Part shown: positions 51,176 through 59,747 of the stretch, piece by piece
Numbering within the stretch: the stretch's first letter is position 1
How the letters are laid out: every line of letters begins with the position of its first letter
Assembly (NCBI RefSeq): GCF_905212365.1
Contig: NZ_CAJMEH010000002.1
Span: 10,145 to 74,144, forward strand
Direction: 5' to 3'
Origin: an uncultured Phascolarctobacterium sp.
GTDB taxonomy: Bacteria > Bacillota > Negativicutes > Acidaminococcales > Acidaminococcaceae
Length of the DNA: 64,000 bases
Notes under the pieces: generated by a model
What the model saw: the letters and a program-made list of their open reading frames with translations, nothing else
What the model was told of the DNA's origin: nothing
Databases searched by the model: none
Position numbers and translations under genes: made by a program

Positions 51176-52564
51176 CTATTTTGTAAACAAGCCCAAACCA
51201 ATGCTGACGCTGCGTTCCTTGCCGTCGGACGGCTTATTGACCACCTGCCCGTTAATAGCCATTACGCTGCTGCCGCCGCCGTCAAAATTAACTGCGTCCC
51301 GCGCGCCCAGCCGCAGCATATAGGCGGCCAGCTCCGCCAGCGTCAGCCCGGCAGAATTATTATTGCGTCCGTCCACTACCACCAAAAGCACCGTGCCGTC
51401 CTTCTTCACGCCCACTGCGGTACGCGGCGCCTTGCCTTTGGCAATATCGGGAGCAATGTTTTCCTCCTGCACCCGCACCTTCACACGTCCGCGTTCCACT
51501 AAAAGCGGACCGCCGCTGACCACGGTAGCTGCTGCATCGGCGGCGGCGCTGCCCAGACCTTCCGTCAGCTCCACCCTATCGCCTACGCGCAGGGAAGCCA
51601 GAGCCGCCGCATTAACGCCATGCCCGGAAATAATCACGCTGCCCGGCGTAATCGGCATATTGCCAGCAGTGGATACGGCTGTGACACGATTATTCGTCAG
51701 CTTCACCTCGCGGCCAAAGCTGTTGGTTTTAGTCGTAGGCGCATAATAGCTGTTGTACAGCACTAAATCGTCGGCAATCCGCGCCCGGTTCATGCCCTTG
51801 ATATGCAGCACGCTGCCATTGGGCAGACGCAGGCTGCCGGTATAGCCTATATCGGCCAGCACGTCGGTCGCGCCGTTCGTTACGATGATACCGCTGCGGG
51901 GCTGCTCGTCCATGGCCATCATCAAGCCCTGATTTTTAACCGTACCAATTACCCAGCCGTCGCTGTCAAAATAAGAAGCGTTAATAGCCGCCAGCATTTT
52001 TCTGACCGCCGCCTGCCGCGATACCAATCCGCGTCCGTTATAGGTTCCTGCCGCCGAAAAGGGCAGCAGCCTGTATTTAGCCGTTGGCGCAACCTCTACC
52101 GCATAAGCCTGAATCTGCCGCCCGTTCATCTCGTCCTGCAAATAGCTGTAGGTCACGCCCTCGGCCAGCTTTTTGCTTTGCTTCACGATATTGATGCGGA
52201 AAATATCCACCACCAGACGGTGAGGCTCCTGCAGCTGGTAAATCTTGTATTGGCAATCCTTTTTCAAATCGATAAGCAGTCTGGCGGAAGTCTTGCCCGC
52301 AGGCTCCAGCCGCACGCTCTTGATAGAGCCGTCGTTAATTTTCGGCTGCTGCTTCTTCGCCGTACTCTGCGGCAGCTCTAGTTCCAGCCTTAAATTATCT
52401 TTATCCGCCTTATAAGCGATAGGCTCCTTACTGTCCAGTACGATACGCACGCGCGCCGGACTGACGCTGGCGCGCAAATTATCGATAGGAGCGGCGTAAG
52501 CCAAGGACGCCAGCCCTAATAAAACGCAGGCTAAAGCGCCGCTGAAAAATTTTCTCACTTGCAT
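51176..52564 (-). CDS. Exported AMIN plus phosphodiester glycosidase (NAGPA) domain protein
   Basis: A 462-residue protein with a signal peptide (to about residue 24, AYA-AP). An AMIN-type domain (about 30-115, VRIVLDSKEPIAYKADKDNL) can bind the cell wall or outer envelope. The NAGPA domain (about 195-460) has AINASYFDSDGWVIG, VVDGRNNNSAGLTLAELAAYML and AVNFDGGGSSVM, the conserved metal/substrate motifs. NAGPA enzymes cleave GlcNAc-1-phosphodiester bonds. A role in trimming wall- or teichoic-like polymers is plausible. It lies between mreB and the S55 gene. GGGAGG precedes ATG 52564. Confidence 0.87.
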   Translation of the reverse strand: MQVRKFFSGALACVLLGLASLAYAAPIDNLRASVSPARVRIVLDSKEPIAYKADKDNLRLELELPQSTAKKQQPKINDGSIKSVRLEPAGKTSARLLIDLKKDCQYKIYQLQEPHRLVVDIFRINIVKQSKKLAEGVTYSYLQDEMNGRQIQAYAVEVAPTAKYRLLPFSAAGTYNGRGLVSRQAAVRKMLAAINASYFDSDGWVIGTVKNQGLMMAMDEQPRSGIIVTNGATDVLADIGYTGSLRLPNGSVLHIKGMNRARIADDLVLYNSYYAPTTKTNSFGREVKLTNNRVTAVSTAGNMPITPGSVIISGHGVNAAALASLRVGDRVELTEGLGSAAADAAATVVSGGPLLVERGRVKVRVQEENIAPDIAKGKAPRTAVGVKKDGTVLLVVVDGRNNNSAGLTLAELAAYMLRLGARDAVNFDGGGSSVMAINGQVVNKPSDGKERSVSIGLGLFTK

Positions 52565-52597
52565 ATAAGCCTCCCTGCTCTATAAAAGCTGTTCTGC

Positions 52598-52633
52598 GCA
52601 AAAATAAAAGAAAGGCTCCCCAATACGGGGAGC
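52598..52633 (-). terminator. Rho-independent terminator after mreB/mbl
   Basis: A 7-bp perfect GC stem (GCTCCCC / GGGGAGC, 52633-52615) with a 5-base loop, followed by CTTTCTTTTATTTTT on the minus strand. It ends the murA-mreB unit. Confidence 0.87.
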
Positions 52634-52670
52634 TCATCCGCACAACGCCCTGCGGCGCCGGCAGCTTCCT

Positions 52671-53696
52671 TTAAATATCCAAATTAGAAGCGGTATAAAC
52701 AGTACCGGGATGCAGCTTATCCAAATTATCCAAAGCCTTGCCCGTACCTAAGGCTACGCACTCCAAGGGATCGTCGGCAATATGCGTGGTGATGCCGGTT
52801 TCCTTCTGCAGTACCTCTGCCAAACCGTCCAGCAGCGCGCCGCCGCCGGTCAGATAAATACCGTTATCCACAATGTCGGAGGCCAGCTCCGGCGGGCATT
52901 TTTCCAATACGCTGCGCACCGTAGCGATTAAGGAAGCGATGGAATCCTCCAAAGCCAGACGGCAGTCCTCGCTGGTAACGCTGAAGGTCGTAGGCAAGCC
53001 GGTCACAAGGTCTCTGCCGCGCACGGTAATGGATTCGCTGCGCCCATGGGGCGATACGGTAGCCACCTTCATCTTAATTTCTTCGGCAGTACGCTCGCCG
53101 ATGGACACATTATGCACCTTTTTCACATAGCGCACGATGGCGTCGTCAAAATGGTCGCCGCCGATGCGGATGGAAGAATCCACCACAATACCGCCCAGGC
53201 TTAAAACGGCTATATCCGTAGTCCCGCCGCCGATATCCACCACCATATTGCCGCGCGGCACGGAAATATCGATGCCTGCGCCTAAAGCGGCGGCCAAGGG
53301 CTCCTCAATCAAATAGGTTTTCGCCGCGCCGCCGTTGGATGTAGCCTCCATTACGGCGCGCTTCTCTACGGAGGTGATGCCGATGGGCACGCAGGTCATA
53401 ACGCGGGGCTTAAAGAAAAGGCTTTTTCCCGCTACCTTTTCGATAACGTAGGTTAATAATTTCTGGGTCACAGTATAATTGGCGATAACGCCTTCCTTTA
53501 ACGGACGAATGGCCTCGATGCTGCCGGGCGCGCGCCCCAGCATTTCACGGGCGTCCTCGCCCACGGCCAGCACCTTATTGCGCACCTTATCGATAGCCAC
53601 TACGCTGGGCTCCTTTAAAACTACGCCCTTACCCTTCACAAACACAAGGATATTAGCCGTGCCAAGGTCAATGCCTATATCCATACTTTTAAACAT
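52671..53696 (-). CDS. mreB: MreB/Mbl rod-shape cytoskeletal protein
   Basis: A 341-residue actin-like ATPase: DIGIDLGTANILVFVKGKGV phosphate-1, VVDIGGGTTDIAVLSLGG phosphate-2 and IYLTGGGALLDGLAEVL adenosine motif. It organises lateral wall synthesis. In Firmicutes a copy next to murA, separate from mreCD, is often the Mbl paralogue; mreC and mreD are not seen here, so mbl is an alternative name. It lies 38 bases after murA. Confidence 0.92.
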   Translation of the reverse strand: MFKSMDIGIDLGTANILVFVKGKGVVLKEPSVVAIDKVRNKVLAVGEDAREMLGRAPGSIEAIRPLKEGVIANYTVTQKLLTYVIEKVAGKSLFFKPRVMTCVPIGITSVEKRAVMEATSNGGAAKTYLIEEPLAAALGAGIDISVPRGNMVVDIGGGTTDIAVLSLGGIVVDSSIRIGGDHFDDAIVRYVKKVHNVSIGERTAEEIKMKVATVSPHGRSESITVRGRDLVTGLPTTFSVTSEDCRLALEDSIASLIATVRSVLEKCPPELASDIVDNGIYLTGGGALLDGLAEVLQKETGITTHIADDPLECVALGTGKALDNLDKLHPGTVYTASNLDI

Positions 53697-53734
53697 GTTC
53701 TTTCTCCTGTTCTTTTCTGCTCTCCGGTCAGAGC

Positions 53735-54997
53735 TTAATCCACATTAACGCGCTCAATCTCGGCGCCCAGATTCTTCAGCTTTTCTACAATGTTCTCATA
53801 ACCGCGGTCTATATGGTGCAGGTCGCCGATACGGGTAACGCCCTCGGCCACCAGGCCTGCCAAAATCATCGCCGCTCCGGCGCGCAGATCGGTAGCCCGC
53901 ACATCACAGCCCGTCAGCTGGCAGGGTCCCTCGATAACGGCGCTGCGGCCCTCGGTAGAAATATTAGCGCCCATGCGGTTAAGCTCTACCACATGCATAA
54001 AGCGATTCTCAAAAACTGTTTCCGTCACCTTGCTGCGGCCTTCGGCAATGACCATCATAGCCATCATCTGCGCCTGCATATCCGTAGGGAAGCCTGGATA
54101 GGGCAGCGTTTTAACGGACACGGCCTTCAAGGGCAGCCTGCCCACTACGCGCACCTTATCGATATCTTCTTCCACCAATGCGCCTGCCTCGCGCAGCTTG
54201 GCAATCAGTGGCTTCTGATGCTCCGGCAGAACATTTTCCACCACCACGTCGCCGCCCGTCATAGCGGCGGCAATCATATAAGTCCCCGCTTCAATACGGT
54301 CGGGAATAATCGTATAATCTGTGCCGTGAAGCTCCTTAACGCCCTCGATGCGAATAGTATCGGTACCTGCGCCGCGTATTTTAGCGCCCATCTTATTCAG
54401 ATAGTTAGCCAAAGCCACAATTTCCGGCTCCTCCGCCGCATTTTCCAAAATAGTGGTACCTTCGGCCAGGGACGCCGCCATCAAAATATTTTCCGTCGCG
54501 CCCACGCTGGGGAAGTCGAAATAAATGCTCGTTCCCTTCAAGCCATTTGGAGCGCTGGCTTCAATATAGCCGTGTCCCTGCTCGATCTTCACGCCCAAAG
54601 CCTCAAAGCCCTTCAAATGAATATCAATAGGACGCGCGCCGATAGCGCAGCCGCCGGGCATGGAAATCCGCGCCTTGCCGATACGCGCCAGCAGAGGTCC
54701 CATCACAAGGAAGGAAGCGCGCATAGTGCGCACCAGCTCGTAGGGCGCTTCATAAGCCGTAATCGTTCTGCTGTCTATATCAAGAGAGTTGGGCTGGTTG
54801 CAAGCAACGGATAAACCCAGGCATCTCAAAACCTCGCTGATTGTATGCACATCCTCCAGCATGGGCACCTCGTCCAAATGACTGGGCGTCGTGCCTAAAA
54901 TAGAGGCCGCAATAATTGGGAGCACAGCGTTTTTCGCACCACTGGTCTTGACCGTACCAACAAGACGAGTACCGCCCTTCACAATTAACTTTTCCAA
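53735..54997 (-). CDS. murA: UDP-GlcNAc 1-carboxyvinyltransferase MurA
   Basis: A 420-residue enolpyruvyl transferase, first committed step of peptidoglycan synthesis. K22-N23 in [11 protein letters not shown] binds substrate, and C117 in [13 protein letters not shown] is the phosphoenolpyruvate/fosfomycin-reactive Cys, so it should be fosfomycin-sensitive. The start is TTG 54997 with AGGAGG 6 bases upstream. A promoter lies at 55075-55046. Confidence 0.95.
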   Translation of the reverse strand: MEKLIVKGGTRLVGTVKTSGAKNAVLPIIAASILGTTPSHLDEVPMLEDVHTISEVLRCLGLSVACNQPNSLDIDSRTITAYEAPYELVRTMRASFLVMGPLLARIGKARISMPGGCAIGARPIDIHLKGFEALGVKIEQGHGYIEASAPNGLKGTSIYFDFPSVGATENILMAASLAEGTTILENAAEEPEIVALANYLNKMGAKIRGAGTDTIRIEGVKELHGTDYTIIPDRIEAGTYMIAAAMTGGDVVVENVLPEHQKPLIAKLREAGALVEEDIDKVRVVGRLPLKAVSVKTLPYPGFPTDMQAQMMAMMVIAEGRSKVTETVFENRFMHVVELNRMGANISTEGRSAVIEGPCQLTGCDVRATDLRAGAAMILAGLVAEGVTRIGDLHHIDRGYENIVEKLKNLGAEIERVNVD

Positions 54998-55045
54998 AAT
55001 AATCCTCCTGTATGTGCGAAGCTACAATAATTTGTTGTAACCAAC

Positions 55046-55075
55046 ATTCTATCATTGCCGCAGGTAATATTTCAA
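55046..55075 (-). promoter_or_regulatory. Promoter of the murA-mreB unit
   Basis: Minus strand: -35 TTGAAA (55075-55070), 18-base spacer, -10 TAGAAT (55051-55046), about 49 bases before the murA start and just after the terminator of the small upstream gene. Confidence 0.65.
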
Positions 55076-55084
55076 TACCAGCTG

Positions 55085-55114
55085 CAAAGAAAAAGCCGGC
55101 AGTTGCTTCCGGCT
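55085..55114 (-). terminator. Terminator after the 61-residue gene
   Basis: A 6-bp stem (AGCCGG / CCGGCT) with a 9-base loop, followed by TTTTTCTTT on the minus strand; it begins at the stop codon of the small gene. Confidence 0.75.
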
Positions 55115-55299
55115 TAGAAATTGATCCGCTGGCGGTCTGCAAGGATATTATAATAAGTTTCTTTTTCCATCAGCTCACGGCGAATTGCCTGCTTCGCCGT
55201 TTCGTCTGTACATTCGGCCAGGCGCTGACGCAAAAACGCAATGTCCTGCTTAAGCAGCAGCATTTTATTGCCTGCCAGACTTTCTACAATATCAGCCAT
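55114..55299 (-). CDS. Small helical protein of unknown function (61 residues)
   Basis: A 61-residue, strongly helical protein (residues 12-55 have heptad-like Leu/Ile spacing with many charged residues), with no known motif. It is considered real because AAAGGAGG lies 8 bases before ATG 55299, a promoter-like pair lies at 55353-55325 and a terminator follows. It probably forms a coiled-coil dimer; nothing indicates its job. Confidence 0.6.
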   Translation of the reverse strand: MADIVESLAGNKMLLLKQDIAFLRQRLAECTDETAKQAIRRELMEKETYYNILADRQRINF

Positions 55300-55319
55300 C
55301 CTACAGCCCTCCTTTTACA

Positions 55320-55353
55320 CTTATAGAATACTATAAGCACGAGCTTTATGCAA
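55320..55353 (-). promoter_or_regulatory. Promoter of the 61-residue gene with a palindrome over the -10 box
   Basis: Minus strand: -35 TTGCAT (55353-55348), 17-base spacer, -10 TATTCT (55330-55325). A perfect palindrome CTTATAG-TATT-CTATAAG (55337-55320) covers the -10 box and may be an operator. The rest of 55354-55436 shows nothing I can name. Confidence 0.5.
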
Positions 55354-55436
55354 GAAAAAAATCGTTGACAGCGCTTCTTCTGCATGGCAAATACAGTCAG
55401 CTGCCGCTGTGCTGCACGCCGCTTATTTTTATATGC

Positions 55437-55473
55437 AAAAGGCCCGGACAATGCAGAAAAGCTGCTGTCCGGG
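55437..55473 (-). terminator. Rho-independent terminator after the hdr-flx-fumarate reductase operon
   Basis: An 8-bp perfect GC stem (CCCGGACA / TGTCCGGG, 55473-55443) with a 15-base loop, then CCTTTTGC on the minus strand, 78 bases after the flavoprotein stop. The T run is short but the stem is strong. Confidence 0.75.
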
Positions 55474-55550
55474 CGTTATAATTCAAAGTTTTTAATTATT
55501 GCCAGTAAGTTCTGCGCCAGAATCCCGCAGCCAGCGTTCTGCTTTCACGC

Positions 55551-57158
55551 TTATCTGGCGTTTCTGCCGTGAGTATAAACAGGCAGCAGCTTCGGCGACA
55601 GCTCGCCCTGCACGCCCGCCTCGCGTTCTTCCGCCGCGTAGCGCGCCACATGCTCCAGACTCAGCCTGCCCAATTTAACCGTTTTGGCAGCAGCGGCAGC
55701 CTTAGTGCCGGCAATGCGGCCAAAAACGATAATATCCAGCAGGCTGTTGCCCATCAAGCGATTGGTGCCGTGAATGCCGCCCACTGCCTCGCCGGCTACA
55801 AACAAGCCCGGTATTTTAGTCTGCGCGTCTTTATCGATTAAAATACCGCCGTTCTGATAATGCAGCGTAGGATAAATCAAAATCGGCTCCTTGCGCAAAT
55901 CGATGCCGAATTTAGCGTACATGCGCAGCATACCGGGAATGCGCTTGGCAATCGTGCCCTCGCCGTGCAGCATTTCAATCAGCGGCGTATCCAGCCACAG
56001 AGCCACGCCGTCCAGCGCTTTAACGCCCTTGCCGCGCACGGTGCATTCGCGAATAATAGAAGCCGCCGACACGTCGCGGGTTTCCAAGGGGTGCATAAAA
56101 ATCTCGCCCTCGCTGTTGACCAGCTGCGCGCCGATAGAGCGCACCTTTTCCGTTACCAAAGCGCCGTAAATCTGCGCCGGATAAGCCACGCCCGTCGGAT
56201 GATACTGAATAGCGTCGGCATAAATCAGCGGCGCGCCCGCACGGTAAGCCATCACCAGTCCGTCAGCCGTAGCGCCGTAATGATTGGAGGTAGGAAAGCC
56301 CTGATAATGCAGGCGTCCCGCGCCGCCCGTAGCCATAATCACCGCCTTGGCGCGCACCACCTTGTACTCGCAGCTGTCGTAATCCCACAGCACAGCGCCC
56401 GCCGCTTTACCCTCGTCGTCCAGCAAAAGCTCGATGGCCGGAGCGAACTCCAGCGTAGGGATGCCGCGGTTCTGCACCTCGTCCCGCAGCACGCGCATAA
56501 TTTCCGCGCCGGTGTAATCGGCGCAGGCATGCATACGCTTACGGCTGGTGCCGCCGCCATGGGTCGTCACCATATTGCCGTCCTGCTCCTTATCGAACAT
56601 CACGCCTAATTTGCTGAGCCAGTCGATAGCCAGCGGCCCGTTCGTCACCAGCTCCTCCAACAGCTCCGGAATATTTTTATAGTGACCGCCGCCAAAAGCG
56701 TCCAGATAATGCACCGCCGGCGAATCGTTAGCCTTATCGGCAGCCTGAATGCCGCCCTCGGCCATCATCGTATTGGCGTCGCCCATACGCAGCTTAGTTA
56801 CCAGCAAAACGCTGGCGCCGCCGTTAGCTGCCTCCAGCGCCGCGCTGGCTCCCGCGCCGCCGCCGCCGATAACCAAAACGTCCACATCATAATCCAACCG
56901 TTCCAAATCCAGCTCCACGCCCTCTAAACGGCTCTTGCCCTCCAAAAGACGCGCCAGCTCCACCGGCACCTTCTGTCCCTTATTGGGGCCCACTTCCAGC
57001 ACCTTAAAGCCCTTGGCGCTGTAATCGGGATGAAATTCCTGCAGCAGCGCTTCCTTTTCCTCAGCGCTGAAGCGTTCAATGGAGGCATGCAGGCGGGAAG
57101 CGCGGGTAGCCTCCACCTTCGCCCTGGATTTCAACATTTCTTCCGTAAATGCGCTCAT
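55551..57158 (-). CDS. Fumarate reductase/succinate dehydrogenase-type flavoprotein subunit
   Basis: A 535-residue flavoprotein. A 90-residue N-terminal extension without known motif precedes the FAD site VLVIGGGGAGASAALEAANGG (from 95). HGGGTSRKRMH, DAIQYHPTGVAYP and GEAVGGIHGTNRLMGNSLLDIIVFGR follow, the last two containing the His and Arg used in the fumarate/succinate active site. There is no membrane anchor subunit in the operon, so the enzyme is probably soluble, like methanogen thiol:fumarate reductase TfrA. Last gene of the hdrBCA-flxDCBA operon. L-aspartate oxidase is a less likely alternative because of the partner genes. Confidence 0.85.
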   Translation of the reverse strand: MSAFTEEMLKSRAKVEATRASRLHASIERFSAEEKEALLQEFHPDYSAKGFKVLEVGPNKGQKVPVELARLLEGKSRLEGVELDLERLDYDVDVLVIGGGGAGASAALEAANGGASVLLVTKLRMGDANTMMAEGGIQAADKANDSPAVHYLDAFGGGHYKNIPELLEELVTNGPLAIDWLSKLGVMFDKEQDGNMVTTHGGGTSRKRMHACADYTGAEIMRVLRDEVQNRGIPTLEFAPAIELLLDDEGKAAGAVLWDYDSCEYKVVRAKAVIMATGGAGRLHYQGFPTSNHYGATADGLVMAYRAGAPLIYADAIQYHPTGVAYPAQIYGALVTEKVRSIGAQLVNSEGEIFMHPLETRDVSAASIIRECTVRGKGVKALDGVALWLDTPLIEMLHGEGTIAKRIPGMLRMYAKFGIDLRKEPILIYPTLHYQNGGILIDKDAQTKIPGLFVAGEAVGGIHGTNRLMGNSLLDIIVFGRIAGTKAAAAAKTVKLGRLSLEHVARYAAEEREAGVQGELSPKLLPVYTHGRNAR

Positions 57159-57170
57159 CTTTCTGCCTCC

Positions 57171-57845
57171 TTACTTTTCAATCTCGCGTTTATTATACAG
57201 CTCCTTGATCTCGTCAAGAGGCATCTTTTTCAGCTTAGCCAGCAGCTCCGCATAATCGCCGTTTTCAATCTCCGCCACGCGCTGCGCCAAATGCTCGCAC
57301 TTAGGCGCAATATATTTTCCAGTCAAGCGGCGGCACAGCAGGCCGACGGCGCTGTGGCTGATTTGCGCCGGGCAGCGGGACGCGCAGATATTGCAGCCCA
57401 CGCAGTCGAACGAAGCGTGCGCGGCCTTCGCGTACTCGCCGCGCTGAGCGTAAGCGATGTACTGCATAACGTTCAGCCCCTGCGGGCAACCCTTAGTGCA
57501 GGCATTGCAACCAATGCAGCTGTAAATTTCCGGGTACAGCTGCCCCACAATATTGTCCGTCGCCTTAATTTCCTCTATATTAAAGGTACGCTTATTGACG
57601 GGGAAGGAATCGATTTTACCCACGCACATACCCTCTTCCACCTTAGTTTGGCAGGAAAGCACCACCTTCAGCTCCGTGCTGCCCTTAATGCGGTAAATAA
57701 CAGCGCAGGCCCCGCAGAAGCCGCTGCGGCAGCCGCAGCCCCGCACCAGCTTAAACCCGGCATATTCCATGGCGTCCATAATGGTCAGGGCGGCAGGCAC
57801 AGAATACTTCTTGCCCAGCAGATATACTGTTACCATATCTTCCAT
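57171..57845 (-). CDS. Fumarate reductase-type iron-sulfur subunit (2Fe-2S plus two 4Fe-4S)
   Basis: A 224-residue electron carrier. A plant-type [2Fe-2S] domain has C37-x-C39-x4-C44-x2-C47 and C65. Two 4Fe-4S-type motifs follow: C110-x2-C-x2-C-x3-C120-P and C148-x2-C-x2-C-x3-C158-P. The layout is like SdhB/FrdB and the first part of methanogen TfrB. The C-terminal Cys-rich (CCG) domain of TfrB is missing, whereas a separate HdrB is encoded in the same operon. It should pass electrons from the Hdr/Flx module to the flavoprotein encoded 12 bases downstream. Confidence 0.85.
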   Translation of the reverse strand: MEDMVTVYLLGKKYSVPAALTIMDAMEYAGFKLVRGCGCRSGFCGACAVIYRIKGSTELKVVLSCQTKVEEGMCVGKIDSFPVNKRTFNIEEIKATDNIVGQLYPEIYSCIGCNACTKGCPQGLNVMQYIAYAQRGEYAKAAHASFDCVGCNICASRCPAQISHSAVGLLCRRLTGKYIAPKCEHLAQRVAEIENGDYAELLAKLKKMPLDEIKELYNKREIEK

Positions 57846-57883
57846 TTATTTTTCCTCCTAAGAATTAAGGATGTTGTTTTTAT

Positions 57884-58717
57884 TTAATATTCATCCGGTA
57901 TGCTATCTAACTCATCGCACGTAAACACCGGCCCATCCTTGCACACATACTTCCTGCCAATATTGCAGCGGCCGCACTTGCCTACGCCGCACTTCATGCG
58001 CAGCTCCAGCGTAGTATAAACCTGGCTTTTCTTGAAGCCCATCTCCACCAGCTTGGCCAGGCATAATTTAATCATAATAGGCGGCCCGCACAGCAGCACG
58101 GTTTTATCCGGCGTAAAATTCAGCTGCCGCAGGAAGGCCGGCACAAAGCCTACGTTGCCGTTCCAACCCTCCTGGGGTCTGTCTATCGTCAGATGCACCC
58201 GCGTATTTTCCTGCTGCGGCCACACCTGCGTCAATTCCTCGTAACGCACAAAATCTTCTTTACTGCGCGCGCCGTAGACAATATCGATACTGCCGTAATC
58301 GCCGCGCTTATCCAGCATATAATTGATGACGCTGCGCAAAGGAGCTAAACCGATACCGCCGGCGATAAAGAGCAAATCCTTGCCCAGCAGCTTGTCTTCC
58401 ACCGGGAAATGATTGCCGTAAGGCCCGCGTACTGCAAGCTCCTGTCCTGCCTCTACATCAAAATGCAGGAAATCCGTTATGCAGCCGCAGCGCTTAATGC
58501 TGAACTCCATATATTTTTCATTAGTAGGCGAAGAAGTGATGGAAAAAATAGCCTCGCCCTTGCCCGGCACGGAAAGAATGGCGCATTGTCCCGGCAAATG
58601 CTCAAAAAGCTTGCCGCCGCCAGGCTTTTCTACGCGAAAGGTTTTGACGTCGGCGGTATCGCTGTACACATCCGTCACTACGCCCACCTGCGGAATCAGC
58701 GTATCGTTTTTATACAT
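57884..58717 (-). CDS. flxA: FAD/NAD(P)H-binding oxidoreductase subunit (FlxA / AsrB-like)
   Basis: A 277-residue ferredoxin-NADP reductase-type protein. The FAD-binding domain covers about residues 10-100 (LFEHLPGQCAILS), with FIAGGIGLAPLRSVI near 118 and the NAD-binding region to about 220. A C-terminal [2Fe-2S] motif reads C-G-V-G-K-C-G-R-C followed by a distal Cys. In FlxABCD-HdrABC of sulfate reducers this subunit takes electrons from NADH. It overlaps flxB by 8 bases. It could instead be called hydrogenase gamma or sulfite reductase B, but no catalytic subunit of those is present. Confidence 0.85.
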   Translation of the reverse strand: MYKNDTLIPQVGVVTDVYSDTADVKTFRVEKPGGGKLFEHLPGQCAILSVPGKGEAIFSITSSPTNEKYMEFSIKRCGCITDFLHFDVEAGQELAVRGPYGNHFPVEDKLLGKDLLFIAGGIGLAPLRSVINYMLDKRGDYGSIDIVYGARSKEDFVRYEELTQVWPQQENTRVHLTIDRPQEGWNGNVGFVPAFLRQLNFTPDKTVLLCGPPIMIKLCLAKLVEMGFKKSQVYTTLELRMKCGVGKCGRCNIGRKYVCKDGPVFTCDELDSIPDEY

Positions 58718-59747
58718 CCTCGCTCACCTCCAAAGCCTTGGCTACCTTAACAATGTTTAAGTTCACCGGACATTTTTGCAGGCAGCGGCCGCAGCCTACG
58801 CAGGCAAACGCGCCCGCGTTATTTTCCGGGAAATACACCAGCTTGTGCATATATCTTTGGCGGAAGCGTTCCAAACGTGTTTTGCGCGGATTGCCGTGAG
58901 CCATTTTAGTAAAATCGCTGGCCATGCAGCTGTCCCAGCAGCGGAAGCGCTGGGTTTTGCTGTCCGTAGCCTGATAATCGCGAATATCGTAACAATGGCA
59001 GGTAGGGCAAATATAAGTGCAGGTACAACAGGACAAGCAGGACGGCGACAAACGCTCCCACACGCTGCTGCGGAAAACCTCCAGCTCCTTCTGCGGCAGC
59101 TTATCGTTTACCTTAAAATCATGCAGCGGCAGCAGGCCTAAAATTTTATGCGTTAGCTCCTGCTGCTCTTTTACTGCGCCAGCATCGTCCGTTTCTGTCA
59201 AAAGAGCGCCTAATTTTTCCGTCAGCGCTGCGCCCCGTTCCGTTACCGGCTGCCAATACAAAGCGTCCGCCGTCAGCCAGGTCTGCACATCGGCGGCAGG
59301 CTTGGCCGCGTCGATGCCAAAGGCATGGCAGAAGCAGGTTTCCTCCGGCGCGCTGCACCCCAGACCAATAATCAGCGTATGGGCCCGGCGCGTTTGGTAG
59401 TAAGTATCCACCGGCTCCTGCAAAAACACCATATCCAGCAGCTCAAAGCTGCGCGCGTCGCAGGCCCGCACGCCCAGCAAAATCACCTGCTCCTCACCGG
59501 GGCGCTGCTGCTCGATGGACAAGCTCTTGCCGCTGGTTGTAAAGGTCAGCAGCTGTTCTACCTGCGGGAAGAACACGTCCTTAGCAGAGCGCGCCGTCAA
59601 AGGCGCGTCCAAAGCGACCTGCGCCTGTTTGTTGTAAGCGGCAAAATCCACCTTGCCGTTTTTATCGGCGCAGGGCAAAAGCAGCCTGCCCTCCTGCGTC
59701 AAAGCGGCGTACAGCTCAGGCAAATTCGTCCGACTCAGCTTATACAT
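58710..59747 (-). CDS. flxB: 4Fe-4S dicluster subunit (FlxB / AsrA-HydB-like)
   Basis: A 345-residue protein. The N-terminal two-thirds match the family of anaerobic sulfite reductase A and hydrogenase beta subunits (VILLGVRACDARSFELLDMVF, GLGCSAPEETCFCHAFG). The C-terminus has two cluster motifs: CLSCCTCTYICP-x-CHC and CVGCGRCLQKCPVN. It would wire FlxA to FlxC/HdrA. GGGAGG lies 8 bases before ATG 59747, overlapping the preceding gene by 8 bases. Confidence 0.83.
   Translation of the reverse strand: MYKLSRTNLPELYAALTQEGRLLLPCADKNGKVDFAAYNKQAQVALDAPLTARSAKDVFFPQVEQLLTFTTSGKSLSIEQQRPGEEQVILLGVRACDARSFELLDMVFLQEPVDTYYQTRRAHTLIIGLGCSAPEETCFCHAFGIDAAKPAADVQTWLTADALYWQPVTERGAALTEKLGALLTETDDAGAVKEQQELTHKILGLLPLHDFKVNDKLPQKELEVFRSSVWERLSPSCLSCCTCTYICPTCHCYDIRDYQATDSKTQRFRCWDSCMASDFTKMAHGNPRKTRLERFRQRYMHKLVYFPENNAGAFACVGCGRCLQKCPVNLNIVKVAKALEVSEDV

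Noticed and set aside
53813..54814. Plus-strand open frame of 333 codons
   Set aside because: Antisense shadow of murA, which has all its catalytic motifs.
54780..55142. Minus-strand frame of 120 codons over the murA start
   Set aside because: Out of frame with murA, crosses a terminator and promoter, and has no family features.
55363..55395. TTGACA hexamer on the plus strand suggesting a rightward promoter
   Set aside because: No acceptable -10 box at 16-18 bases and no gene to the right on the plus strand.
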